Assembly (NCBI GenBank): GCA_902768795.1
Contig: CACXMS010000022.1
Location: forward strand, 1-32,257
Reading direction: 5' to 3'
Source of the DNA: an uncultured Eubacteriales bacterium
GTDB taxonomy: Bacteria; Bacillota; Clostridia; Christensenellales; CAG-138
DNA: 32,257 bases
How positions within the stretch are numbered: the first letter of the stretch is position 1; the number at the start of each line of letters is the position of its first letter. Under the pieces are notes generated by a model. That model saw only the letters and a list, made by a program, of their open reading frames with translations, was not told the origin of the DNA and did no database searches. Made by a program: the position numbers and the translations under genes. This document shows, in pieces, positions 23,975 through 30,883 of this stretch.

Positions 23975-24580
23975 GTGTATCATGCGCTGATTCTGACGGG
24001 GATCGCTCTGCTGCTTTCGGCGGGCGGATGGTTTGACAACATGCTGTTCGGAATTCGAAAACGGTGGATTCTGTACGTCTTTTTCTTCGCGCTGCTCTTT
24101 GCAGCCGTGATTCCTTCAATTCGGATCGGCTCTTTTTCCCTGTATCCGGCGGGGGTGATTTTGCTCGCAGCGGTTTTGGCTTCCCAAAGGACCCGCCATC
24201 CTGTGCGGCTCGCCCTGCTTGCAGCGGCCGCAGGGCTTGCGGGCTGGCAGATGATCGAGTGGTTTCCGCTGTTTCCGCTGCAGGGGACGCTGCTGATCCT
24301 GCCGGCGCTTTTGCTGTGCGTTGCGGTGTCGGAAACACGGGGCGCAAAACGGATTCTGCTTGCGGTCACACCGTATGTAGCGGCGCTTTGCACGGCGCTT
24401 TCGGATCGGTTTCTGTTTGGATACGCGGTCGTTCCGATCGGTACGGAAACGGGAATGACGGCGACGCTGCTTGGCATTCTCTTGCTTGAAATTGCCGTAA
24501 AGGCACGGGACGCGATCGCCGAAAATAAAAGAGAACGGCGGAAAACCGGATTGCCCGCAAAAGAAAATCCGGAAATTTGA
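23975..24580 (+). CDS. Small multi-helix membrane protein of unknown function
   Basis: A 201-residue hydrophobic protein starting at GTG. About six membrane helices are evident (roughly residues 3-17, 31-48, 57-69, 78-92, 99-118 and 126-142, with a last one near 158-175), followed by a basic, charged cytoplasmic tail (KARDAIAENKRERRKTG). I recognise no motif. It follows guaD by 56 bases and may be read through from that operon, but the hairpin in between could restrict this. It is not similar by eye to a purine permease, being far too short. It ends just before the tRNA-Val promoter. Confidence 0.65.
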   Translation: MYHALILTGIALLLSAGGWFDNMLFGIRKRWILYVFFFALLFAAVIPSIRIGSFSLYPAGVILLAAVLASQRTRHPVRLALLAAAAGLAGWQMIEWFPLFPLQGTLLILPALLLCVAVSETRGAKRILLAVTPYVAALCTALSDRFLFGYAVVPIGTETGMTATLLGILLLEIAVKARDAIAENKRERRKTGLPAKENPEI

Positions 24581-24589
24581 AAAAAACTC

Positions 24590-24617
24590 TTGCATTTTCA
24601 CACGGTTTGTGTATAAT
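24590..24617 (+). promoter_or_regulatory. Promoter of the tRNA-Val / 6S RNA / tRNA-Gln unit
   Basis: TTGCAT (24590-24595), a 16-base spacer and a perfect TATAAT (24612-24617) end 12 bases before the tRNA-Val gene. No second strong promoter is seen before the 6S-like RNA or the tRNA-Gln. Confidence 0.75.
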
Positions 24618-24629
24618 AAAATCGCGCTT

Positions 24630-24706
24630 GGGGTTATAGCTCAGTTGGTTAGAGCGCCACGTTGACATCGTGGAGGTCATTGGTTCGAGCCCAACTAACC
24701 CCACCA
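24630..24706 (+). tRNA. tRNA-Val (anticodon GAC)
   Basis: A complete cloverleaf: 7-bp acceptor GGGGTTA/TAACCCC, D arm, anticodon stem CCACG/CGTGG with loop TTGACAT (anticodon GAC), T loop TTCGAGC, and encoded A-CCA end. The outermost T-stem pair is an A-C mismatch. Confidence 0.95.
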
Positions 24707-24714
24707 GATCCAGT

Positions 24715-24892
24715 AAATCCTGCGGTGTGCGTTACGTTTTATGTGATAAACCCACAGAGTGATTACGGGAAAGCACGCGTCGGTCGACCTAAAATCAAGC
24801 CCGCTTTGACGGGAAGATTGCGGGCGCTGCAGTGTACCCACCTGCCGAGAGGCGGGTCTTATCACCCCGAAGCGGACGGCACGGCGGGATTT
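24715..24892 (+). ncRNA. ssrS: Probable 6S RNA
   Basis: About 178 bases between the two tRNAs hold no reading frame but a clear long-range fold. 24715-24728 pairs with 24879-24892 (13 of 14 positions, two wobbles) as a closing stem. GTGATAAACCC (24743-24753) can pair with GGGTCTTATCAC (24854-24865) with one bulge, enclosing a large bubble. A small hairpin CCTGCC-GAGA-GGCGGG sits on the 3' strand, and a terminal GC-rich hairpin lies at about 24799-24825. This size and layout (closing stem, open central bubble, 3'-strand hairpin, terminal loop), with CCTGCGGTGTGCG near the 5' end, fit 6S RNA, the promoter-mimicking inhibitor of RNA polymerase. The assignment is from structure and remembered consensus, not a covariance search. 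Confidence 0.68.
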
Positions 24893-24903
24893 TCTCGGGA
24901 AAT

Positions 24904-24977
24904 TGCCGAATTGTGTAATGGTAGCACCTACGACTCTGACTCGTATTGTCTAGGTTCGAATCCTAGTTCGGCAGCCA
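24904..24977 (+). tRNA. tRNA-Gln (anticodon CTG)
   Basis: Acceptor TGCCGAA/TTCGGCA, anticodon stem TACGA/TCGTA with loop CTCTGAC (anticodon CTG), T arm CTAGG-TTCGAAT-CCTAG, discriminator G and encoded CCA. It begins only 11 bases after the 6S-like RNA, suggesting co-transcription and processing. Confidence 0.95.
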
Positions 24978-25018
24978 TGAAAGAAACCTGATTTGCTTGC
25001 CAAATCAGGTTTCTTTCA
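24978..25018 (+). terminator. Terminator after tRNA-Gln
   Basis: A perfect 18-bp inverted repeat (24978-24995 with 25001-25018) with loop CTTGC starts on the base after the CCA end. The right arm ends TTTCTTTCA, a moderately U-rich end within the stem. Confidence 0.8.
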
Positions 25019-25022
25019 ACTT

Positions 25023-25063
25023 CGTGTTCCGCTATCGTGCCTTCGGCACGATAGCGGAACACG
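25023..25063. repeat. Perfect 19-bp palindromic hairpin
   Basis: 25023-25041 is the exact reverse complement of 25045-25063, with a 3-base TTC loop. It comes only 4 bases after the tRNA terminator and has no U-tract of its own. Such a perfect, GC-containing hairpin in non-coding DNA resembles an interspersed (REP- or MITE-like) palindromic unit. Confidence 0.75.
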
Positions 25064-25403
25064 TAACTTCATTTTGCGGCAGCACCGCAATACTTCGAGG
25101 CAAGCGAGAGCGAGCCGCTTCACTTGCCCGCCGGGGCAAGCTTCCCCGAAAGGAAACGTTTATCCAGGAATCAAAACTTCGTAAGCAATCTCTCGCTTTT
25201 GCAGTTTCGATGATTAACCTTGTTAAAGAACGAAAAATCCAACCACGAAACATTTATTCCAATAAAATCGGCGTCACGGGGCCGACAATGAAATTCGATT
25301 GGGCGGTTGAAGCGACGCCGGCCTGTCGCCGCTCGGAGTGGAGCAGGCGCAAAAAACGAGAGAGATTGCAGCACACTTTTATGCGCTGTTCGGAGGAAAA
25401 GGT
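25064..25403. other. Intergenic stretch with further hairpins and lower GC
   Basis: No intact gene is seen in these 340 bases. Two more short hairpins occur: TTGCGG-CAGCA-CCGCAA (25074-25090) and CTTGCCC-GCCG-GGGCAAG (25123-25140). From about 25150 to 25270 the DNA is distinctly more AT-rich than the genes on either side. The end (about 25288-25403) contains what may be remains of a histidine-phosphatase gene, listed separately. Short open frames on both strands look like chance. Confidence 0.6.
25288..25403 (+). pseudogene. Possible remnant of a histidine-phosphatase gene
   Basis: The frame leading into the Nudix gene reads SDAGLSPLGVEQAQKTREIA from 25311. This resembles the segment after the catalytic histidine in phosphoglycerate-mutase-like phosphatases (DxxLTPxGxxQA). 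It is preceded immediately by an in-frame TGA (25308-25310). A different frame just upstream reads GPTMKFDWAVE, loosely like the HGxTxWN region, so a frameshift near 25308 is possible. The catalytic RHG motif is not seen. The evidence is short and the call is tentative; the stretch could instead be an N-terminal extension of the Nudix protein from the GTG at 25338. Confidence 0.3.
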
Positions 25404-25907
25404 ATGACAGGTTATATCGCGGAAATGCGAAAGCTCGTCGGGCACAGACCGATTCTGCAATGCGCGGCAAGCGTCGTTTGCATCGATGAAATCGGCCGCA
25501 TTCTTTTGGGAAGGCGTTCCGACAACCGAAAATGGGGGTACGCAGGCGGCTCGGCCGAAATGGATGAGCCGGCGGAAGCGTGCGCGAAAAGAGAACTGTA
25601 TGAGGAAGCGGGACTGCTTGCAGAGGACTTGACGCTGTTCTGCGTCAATTCCGGACCGCAAACCCATTACGTCTATCCGAACGGAGATGAGGTTTCCAAC
25701 TTTGAGGTCGTATATGTTTGTCGGAAATGGCAGGGAGAACCGAGATCGGCAGACGGCGAAATGGAAGAACTGCGTTTCTTTTATGGCGACGAAATAGACC
25801 TTGCGGAGATTTCCCCGCCGATTCGCGGCGTTGTTGAGACGTGCATTCAAACGCTTTGCGGCCGGTCAAAGGAAACGCTCCCTTTGGCAGAACCTCGGAC
25901 AGAATAA
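25404..25907 (+). CDS. Nudix hydrolase
   Basis: A 167-residue hydrolase of nucleoside-diphosphate-linked compounds. The Nudix box is complete: it starts at GGSAEMDEPAEACAKREL and continues YEEAGLLAED, providing the G-x5-E-x7-REUxEExGU pattern with all metal-binding glutamates. The N-terminus MTGYIAEMRKLVGHRPILQC is common in this Nudix subgroup, which often acts on ADP-ribose, dinucleotides or damaged nucleotides; the actual substrate is unknown. The start is the ATG at 25404 with SD GGAGGAAAAGG; a GTG at 25338 would add 22 residues that look like foreign remains. It ends 9 bases before the radical SAM gene, so the two form a pair. Confidence 0.88.
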   Translation: MTGYIAEMRKLVGHRPILQCAASVVCIDEIGRILLGRRSDNRKWGYAGGSAEMDEPAEACAKRELYEEAGLLAEDLTLFCVNSGPQTHYVYPNGDEVSNFEVVYVCRKWQGEPRSADGEMEELRFFYGDEIDLAEISPPIRGVVETCIQTLCGRSKETLPLAEPRTE

Positions 25908-25916
25908 GAGAAAGGA

Positions 25917-26927
25917 ATGCAGAAAGTCATGTCGGACCGTCAATTAAACCTGGTTGTCGATCTGTTCGGCTGCCCGAATCGCTGTTTGCATTGCTGGCTC
26001 GGACACATGCCGAACCGGTCGATGGGAGAAAACGCGGATACGTTCATCATGGAATACTTCTCGCCTTATTTTGAAAGGATCGCGTTTTACAGCTGGATGC
26101 GGGAGCCGGATTACTGCCCGGATTATCAGGCCAGATGGAGGAGAGACATTGCGATTTCGAAAAACGCCGTTCCGGAGCGTTTTGAACTTGCAAGTTTCTA
26201 CCGTATCGTTCGGGACGAAAGCTATCTGCCGTTTCTGAAGTCGGTTGGCGTGGAGAAAGTACAGTTGACGCTGTTCGGCCAAAAAGAAACGCAGGACCGG
26301 TATGTGGGAAGAAACGGCGCATATGAGGAAACGATGCGCGCAACGGATCTGTTGATCGAAAACGGCATGATCCCGCGCTGGCAATGCTTTCTCAATGAAG
26401 AGAACAAAACCGAAATTGTCCGTCTGTACGAACTTGCCGGACAGATTCGGCAAAGCCGCTGTCCTCAAATGGAATTCTTTGTGCACGAAGGAAGCTGCGA
26501 CGGCGAGAACCGCAAGCTGTATCCGATCCGGATCCGAAAACGCGATATTCCGGAAGCGTTGATCCCCGTTTATCTCGGATATAACGAACTGCTGACGGAA
26601 GCGGAATGCTGCCGGCTGCTCGGAAACGACCGAAGTCACCCCACGTTTCCGATCGGCGACGAAATAACGCTGAACATCTCGAACCGGTTCGACGTATATT
26701 ACAATTTCACGCATCTCAGAGATCCGTGGATCATCGGAAACCTGAAAAAAGACCGGCCGGAGGAACTGATCCGCAGGATCGTTTCGGGCGATACGTTTGC
26801 GCTTCGCGCGGCAAAGCAATGCACGTGGGCGGAGCTGGCGGAACGCTTCGGGGATCCTGCCTCCGAACGGGTTTTCCACCCGGAGGATTATCGGATGTTC
26901 CTGTTCAATCGGTATCTCGAACAATAA
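25917..26927 (+). CDS. Radical SAM protein of unassigned function
   Basis: A 336-residue protein (332 if the second ATG, at 25929, is used; it has the better spacing from AAAGGA). The radical SAM cluster motif CPNRCLHC (Cys19, Cys23, Cys26) lies at the very start, in VVDLFGCPNRCLHCWLGH. VQLTLFGQKETQDRYVGR resembles the conserved mid-barrel segment of radical SAM enzymes. Additional cysteines (CPDYQ, QCFLNE, RCPQ, GSCDG, ECCRL) are scattered and could hold an extra cluster, but no regular SPASM or twitch pattern is evident. The C-terminal 100 residues contain no motif I recognise. Immediate linkage to a Nudix hydrolase hints at nucleotide-related chemistry, but this is speculation. Confidence 0.83.
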   Translation: MQKVMSDRQLNLVVDLFGCPNRCLHCWLGHMPNRSMGENADTFIMEYFSPYFERIAFYSWMREPDYCPDYQARWRRDIAISKNAVPERFELASFYRIVRDESYLPFLKSVGVEKVQLTLFGQKETQDRYVGRNGAYEETMRATDLLIENGMIPRWQCFLNEENKTEIVRLYELAGQIRQSRCPQMEFFVHEGSCDGENRKLYPIRIRKRDIPEALIPVYLGYNELLTEAECCRLLGNDRSHPTFPIGDEITLNISNRFDVYYNFTHLRDPWIIGNLKKDRPEELIRRIVSGDTFALRAAKQCTWAELAERFGDPASERVFHPEDYRMFLFNRYLEQ

Positions 26928-26934
26928 AATACGG

Positions 26935-26964
26935 CGAGCCGCCGTTCCGACGAACGGCGGCTCG
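26935..26964. terminator. Bidirectional terminator hairpin
   Basis: A perfect 13-bp GC-rich stem (26935-26947 with 26952-26964) and a CGAC loop, followed by TGTGTTTTGG. It separates the convergent radical SAM and DUF695-type genes. Confidence 0.85.
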
Positions 26965-26983
26965 TGTGTTTTGGTTCAATTTT

Positions 26984-27721
26984 TCAGTGCTTTTCGACAA
27001 AGTCGGCGTCGAGCCCCTCCAGCATTCCGTCATATACGGCGGCGGCGCGGATCGCCCGCGCGGTGCAGCGGTTCAGATCGGGCAGCAGAAGCGTCGAATA
27101 CCCGCGCACGGTAACGCGGAACGGATGCGTCGGATGCTCGGCTGTCTCCGTCACGCCGACAGAGAGCCCGATCTTCGGAAGATCGCGGATGTACGATTCG
27201 CGGCCCTCAAAGGACGGAAACGCCATCAGCATTTCGACCCGGCGGACGAGCGTGAGATCGCCGCCTTCCCGCGAGACCTTCTGAATGTACTCGGCGTTTT
27301 CAACGGACTGCAGCTTGGCGTCGTCGGGAAACAGGAATCGGTAATAGGTCGCGTAGTTCGGTTCTTCGACCTGCCCGTAAGTGGTACGCAGCTTCGGCTC
27401 CGCACGGCAAAGCGCGGACGCCTTGTTCAGCAGCGAAGGGTCGTCGGCATAGAAATAGTACTGTCGGAGCGCGCTCGCCTCCACGAGCCCGACGTGCAGG
27501 GACGAGCCCTGCAGCGTATCGAGCAGTGCGTCATAAAGCGCGGCAAGACTTTTCTCCTCGACGCGGGAAAACGATTCGGAGTAGGAGTTGCGCGGCGCGC
27601 ACGCAATATAGATCAGATGGGAATAGCCGAGCGTCGGCAGAAGCTGCCAGTACTGCATGTCCACCTGAATCGTGATCGGGGATTGCTCCCATTCCCACTC
27701 GTATCGCAGCCAATCACTCAT
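26984..27721 (-). CDS. DUF695 / RraB-like domain protein
   Basis: A 245-residue soluble protein. Residues about 1-110 resemble DUF695: an N-terminal ITIQVDMQYWQLLPTLGYSH strand region, then a segment ending VGLVEASALRQYYFYADD. Residues about 120-205 resemble the RraB-type domain that often follows: ATYYRFLFPDDAKLQSVENA, then GGDLTLVRRVEMLMAFPS. Proteins of this two-domain type are found in many bacteria but have no established function; the RraB relationship to RNase E control is by fold only. The last 40 residues are not recognised. Its ATG lies inside the end of alaS (8-base overlap), so it is translated from the alaS transcript and would depend on that broken gene's expression. Confidence 0.7.
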   Translation of the reverse strand: MSDWLRYEWEWEQSPITIQVDMQYWQLLPTLGYSHLIYIACAPRNSYSESFSRVEEKSLAALYDALLDTLQGSSLHVGLVEASALRQYYFYADDPSLLNKASALCRAEPKLRTTYGQVEEPNYATYYRFLFPDDAKLQSVENAEYIQKVSREGGDLTLVRRVEMLMAFPSFEGRESYIRDLPKIGLSVGVTETAEHPTHPFRVTVRGYSTLLLPDLNRCTARAIRAAAVYDGMLEGLDADFVEKH

Positions 27722-29473
27722 GCGTTAGAATTGCCTTGATGCGGCGCACGCCGCTCGACGAAGCTTCCTCTTTGACAATGTGGAAGTGTCCGAGATCGCC
27801 GGTGTTCTTCGCGTGCGGACCGCCGCAGATCTCTTTCGAAAACTTGCCCATCGTATAGACCTTGACTTTTTCGCCGTACTTGCTCTCAAACAGACCGATC
27901 GCACCCTGCTCCTTGGCTTCCTTTACGCTCATTTCTTCGCAGGTGATCGGAACCTTGGCCTCGATCGCCTCGTTCACGAGCTTTTCGACTTCGGCAAGTT
28001 CCTCGGGCGTAACCTTGCGGCCGAAGCTGAAGTCGAAGCGCAGACGCTCGGCCGTGATGTTGCTGCCTTTTTGCGCGACGGAATCGTCATGGAGAACCTT
28101 GCGAAGCGCAGCGTGCATTAAGTGCGTTGCGGAATGCAGCGCGGCGGTCGCTTCGCTGTGATCGGCCAGGCCGCCCTTGAACCGCTGTTCGGCGCCTGCC
28201 TGCGACTTCTTCTGGTGCTCCTCAAACGCTGCGCGGAATCCATCGACGTCCACGGAATATCCCTGCTCGTTGGCCAGCTCCACGGTGAATTCGATCGGGA
28301 AGCCGTAGGTGTCGTAGAGATGGAACGCGTTGACGCCGTCGATGACAGTTCCTTCAAGCGACTTGGTCAGCTTTCCGAATTCGCGAATGCCTTTTTTCAG
28401 GGTATCGGCAAACCGGTTCTCCTCTTTGCGAAGCTCGGTAATGATCTTTTCATGGTTCTCCACAAGCTCGGTGTAAAAATCGCCGTAGATCTCAACGACC
28501 TTTTCCGCGATCGTGCAGAGCGAATAGCGCGGCATATTGAGCTGCGAAGCGTAGCGGATGCTGCGGCGGATGAGCCGGCGGAGGATATAGCCCTGGTCCA
28601 CGTTCGAGGGCGTCACACCGCGCTGATCGCCGAGGATGAACGTCGCGCAGCGGATGTGATCCGCAATAATCCGGAACGCGCGCGTCGTTTCGGGCGAATC
28701 ATGGTATCCCTTGTGCGAGAGCTGGGCGATCAGATCGATGATGCCGGAGAACGAGTCGGTATCGAAGACGCTCTCCACGCCCTGCAGCGTTGCCACCGTG
28801 CGGTCGAGCCCCATGCCGGTATCGACGTTCTTCTGCCTGAGCGGTTCAAAGACGCCGTCAGCGACCTTGTTGTACTCCATGAATACGTTGTTCCAGATCT
28901 CCAGGTACTTATGGCAGGAGCAGCCGGCCTTGCAGTCGGGACCGCAGGGCTCGGCGCCCGTGTCGTAGAAGATCTCGGTATCGGGACCGCAGGGACCTGT
29001 CTGACCGGCGGGACCCCACCAGTTGTGCTTCTTCGGAAGATAAACGATATGGCTCCCGTATCGCGCGGCGCGTCCTTGTCGCCCTCAAAGCAGGTGAAGA
29101 ACAACTTTTCCTTCGGAATGCCGAGCCATTTTTCGTCGGTCAGAAATTCCCAGGAAAACGCGATGCTTTCCTTTTTGAAGTAGTCGCCGAGCGACCAGTT
29201 GCCGAGCATCTCAAAGAAGGTGCAGTGCGAGGTGTCGCCGACCTCGTCGATATCGCCTGTGCGGACGCATTTCTGAACGTCGCAAAGGCGGGTGCCCATC
29301 GGATGCTTTTCGCCCATCAGATACGGAACGAGCGGGTGCATGCCGGCGGTCGTGAAAAGAACCGTCGGATCGTTTTCGGGGATCAGAGAAGCGGACGAAA
29401 TGACCGTGTGCCCCTTGGAACGGAAGAAGTCGAGATACAGCGTACGCAGCTCCCGGCTGGTTAATGAACGCAT
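27714..29473 (-). pseudogene. alaS: Alanyl-tRNA synthetase, short form, frameshifted
   Basis: The gene is read in two frames. The first (29473 to about 29057, 139 codons) has the start [57 protein letters not shown] and ends at [11 protein letters not shown]. The second (from about 29054 to 27714, about 446 codons) resumes [17 protein letters not shown] and runs to the end. Related short AlaRS proteins have about 12 more residues between these two blocks, so the lesion looks like a deletion of a few dozen bases, not a single-base slip. The editing domain is intact, with HSATH and ICGGPHAKNTG. The C-terminal oligomerisation domain is absent, as is normal for the roughly 590-residue clostridial short form. 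The ATG has an AGGAGG SD. A second, functional alaS elsewhere in the genome is expected if the lesion is real. Confidence 0.85.
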
Positions 29474-29501
29474 AATGTGCCTCCTAACTGAAATCATTCC
29501 T

Positions 29502-29530
29502 ATTTTAATGAAAAGAAGGATACTTGTCAA
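29502..29530 (-). promoter_or_regulatory. Sigma-A promoter of alaS
   Basis: On the minus strand a perfect TTGACA (29530-29525), a 17-base spacer and TAAAAT (29507-29502) start transcription only about 20 bases before alaS. There is no room for the T-box leader that often controls Firmicute aminoacyl-tRNA synthetase genes. Confidence 0.75.
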
Positions 29531-29569
29531 CAAGCACTTGCGCGAAGAACCGTAAAATCTGCCGGTCGG

Positions 29570-30883
29570 TCAATACCCGCTCTGCGGGTGTACAAGCGTT
29601 CCGTCGAGCGCGTTCAGAAGCAGCGCTTCGTGGTGCAGCACCGGGCTGAAGCGGAATTCATCGGACAGCTGCCGCGTATCGAAAAAGAAATACCAGCACG
29701 GCGTCTCACGGTACTGATCGCTGTCCTTGATCCGCAGCGTCGCCGTCGTCAGAACGATCCGGTACACCTCGGCGTCCGCCGCCGCAAGCCCGACTGAAAA
29801 CGTGCCGCAGGCGAGCCGGCGCACCTCGTCGAACGGCAGCAGCGTCGCGTTCGCCGCTTCGAGACCGACGGCCGCTTTCGGACCGCAATACGCAAAGCTT
29901 CTCAGTCCGTCCGCCGCGACAAAAACCTCAATGGATTCCTCCCGGATCGGGCGGCTGTATCCGGCGCTTTCTCCGTAAGAGAACCGGTCCGTCGGAGCGG
30001 TGCAGCGCAGCGGCGGATAGCCGCCGCAGTCGCGGTGCAGCAGAAACCGCCAGCCGGTCGCAACCGAATGCGTGACCGGACCGAAATCGGTCAGGTTCGC
30101 CGGGTACGCCTCGACGGTCGCAAAGCCGCTCAGCCCCATGTCGGACATTGCTTCCCAAAGCATTGCTTCCGCGTCCTCGCGCGCAAGCTTCACCGATTGC
30201 CAGATCGCCGCCGTCGGTTCGCCGAGCCGCAGATCCGACCTGTACTGCGGCTCGTCGTAAATCCCTTCGCCGCCGATGGAGCAGTAGATCGCGCCGCCGT
30301 TCCATTTCACGGCCGCGGTGCCGCCATCGGACAGCGCATAGCGTATCGGCTCATTCATCGGAACGGAGCGATAGTTCGAGACGGGCGTTTGCGCGCGTTC
30401 GTCCGGCGCGGCGGCGATCTCGTCGAGGTAAGTCTGCGTCAGCGATTCGACCTCCTCGTCCGACCAGTATGTGTCGTCGTACCATTCGCCTGCGCGCTGC
30501 CGGTCGACCTCGAGGAGAAAACTGCGAAACCGCTCGGTCAGCTCCGCCTTGGTCGGCTCGCCGGTTCCGTACGAGACCGGCGCGGGCAGCAGCGCGGATA
30601 GGATCCGTGTGACGTCCTCCTGCGAAAAAGCCGCATCCTCCGTGCGGCAGACCGGGTAGACGCCGTCCGCTTTCTGCTCGATCGCGGCGCAAAACGTGAC
30701 TTTCCCGGCATGCGTTTCGACCGTTTCATCCCACCTGTCGGGAAAGTGAACCGCTTCCGCCGCGGACGCGGCAAGCGCCACCGCAGCGCGGCTTTCGTTC
30801 TTTTGTGACACATACTCGACCGAGGGCGTCGCCACGCAGCCGGGCAGCGAAAGCAACAGCAAAATGCAAAGCAAGCGTTTCAT
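29570..30883 (-). CDS. Lipoprotein of unknown function
   Basis: A 437-residue exported protein. The N-terminus MKRLLCILLLLSLPGC is a clear lipoprotein signal with lipidated Cys16. The rest is hydrophilic, with no catalytic motif I recognise. It contains scattered Trp/Tyr-rich segments (GEWYDDTYWSDEEVESL, WYFFFDTRQL) and ends ALDGTLVHPQSGY, a PepSY- or YcdB-like finish seen in several clostridial surface lipoproteins of the DUF type. The ATG overlaps the stop of the preceding gene by 4 bases, so the pair is one translational unit; both are probably exported and may work together, for instance as an anti-sigma-type sensor pair. That role is a guess from context only. Confidence 0.7.
   Translation of the reverse strand: MKRLLCILLLLSLPGCVATPSVEYVSQKNESRAAVALAASAAEAVHFPDRWDETVETHAGKVTFCAAIEQKADGVYPVCRTEDAAFSQEDVTRILSALLPAPVSYGTGEPTKAELTERFRSFLLEVDRQRAGEWYDDTYWSDEEVESLTQTYLDEIAAAPDERAQTPVSNYRSVPMNEPIRYALSDGGTAAVKWNGGAIYCSIGGEGIYDEPQYRSDLRLGEPTAAIWQSVKLAREDAEAMLWEAMSDMGLSGFATVEAYPANLTDFGPVTHSVATGWRFLLHRDCGGYPPLRCTAPTDRFSYGESAGYSRPIREESIEVFVAADGLRSFAYCGPKAAVGLEAANATLLPFDEVRRLACGTFSVGLAAADAEVYRIVLTTATLRIKDSDQYRETPCWYFFFDTRQLSDEFRFSPVLHHEALLLNALDGTLVHPQSGY

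Noticed and set aside
24715..24892. SRP RNA, riboswitch or tmRNA between the tRNAs
   Set aside because: The SRP tetraloop core (GGTCAGGTCCGGAAGG-like) and a tmRNA tag frame are absent, and there is no downstream metabolic gene for a riboswitch. The closing stem and bubble fit 6S RNA better.
25032..25253. Minus-strand open frame in the hairpin region, ending KAR
   Set aside because: Similar frames recur beside repeats in gut Firmicutes, but here it runs through palindromes and has no SD, so it is treated as non-coding.
29046..29062. Programmed frameshift in alaS
   Set aside because: There is no slippery heptamer or downstream pseudoknot, and the conserved spacing is short by about a dozen residues, which frameshifting would not explain.
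29474..29569. T-box leader for alaS
   Set aside because: The promoter is only about 28 bases from the start codon, leaving no space, and no T-box sequence is present.
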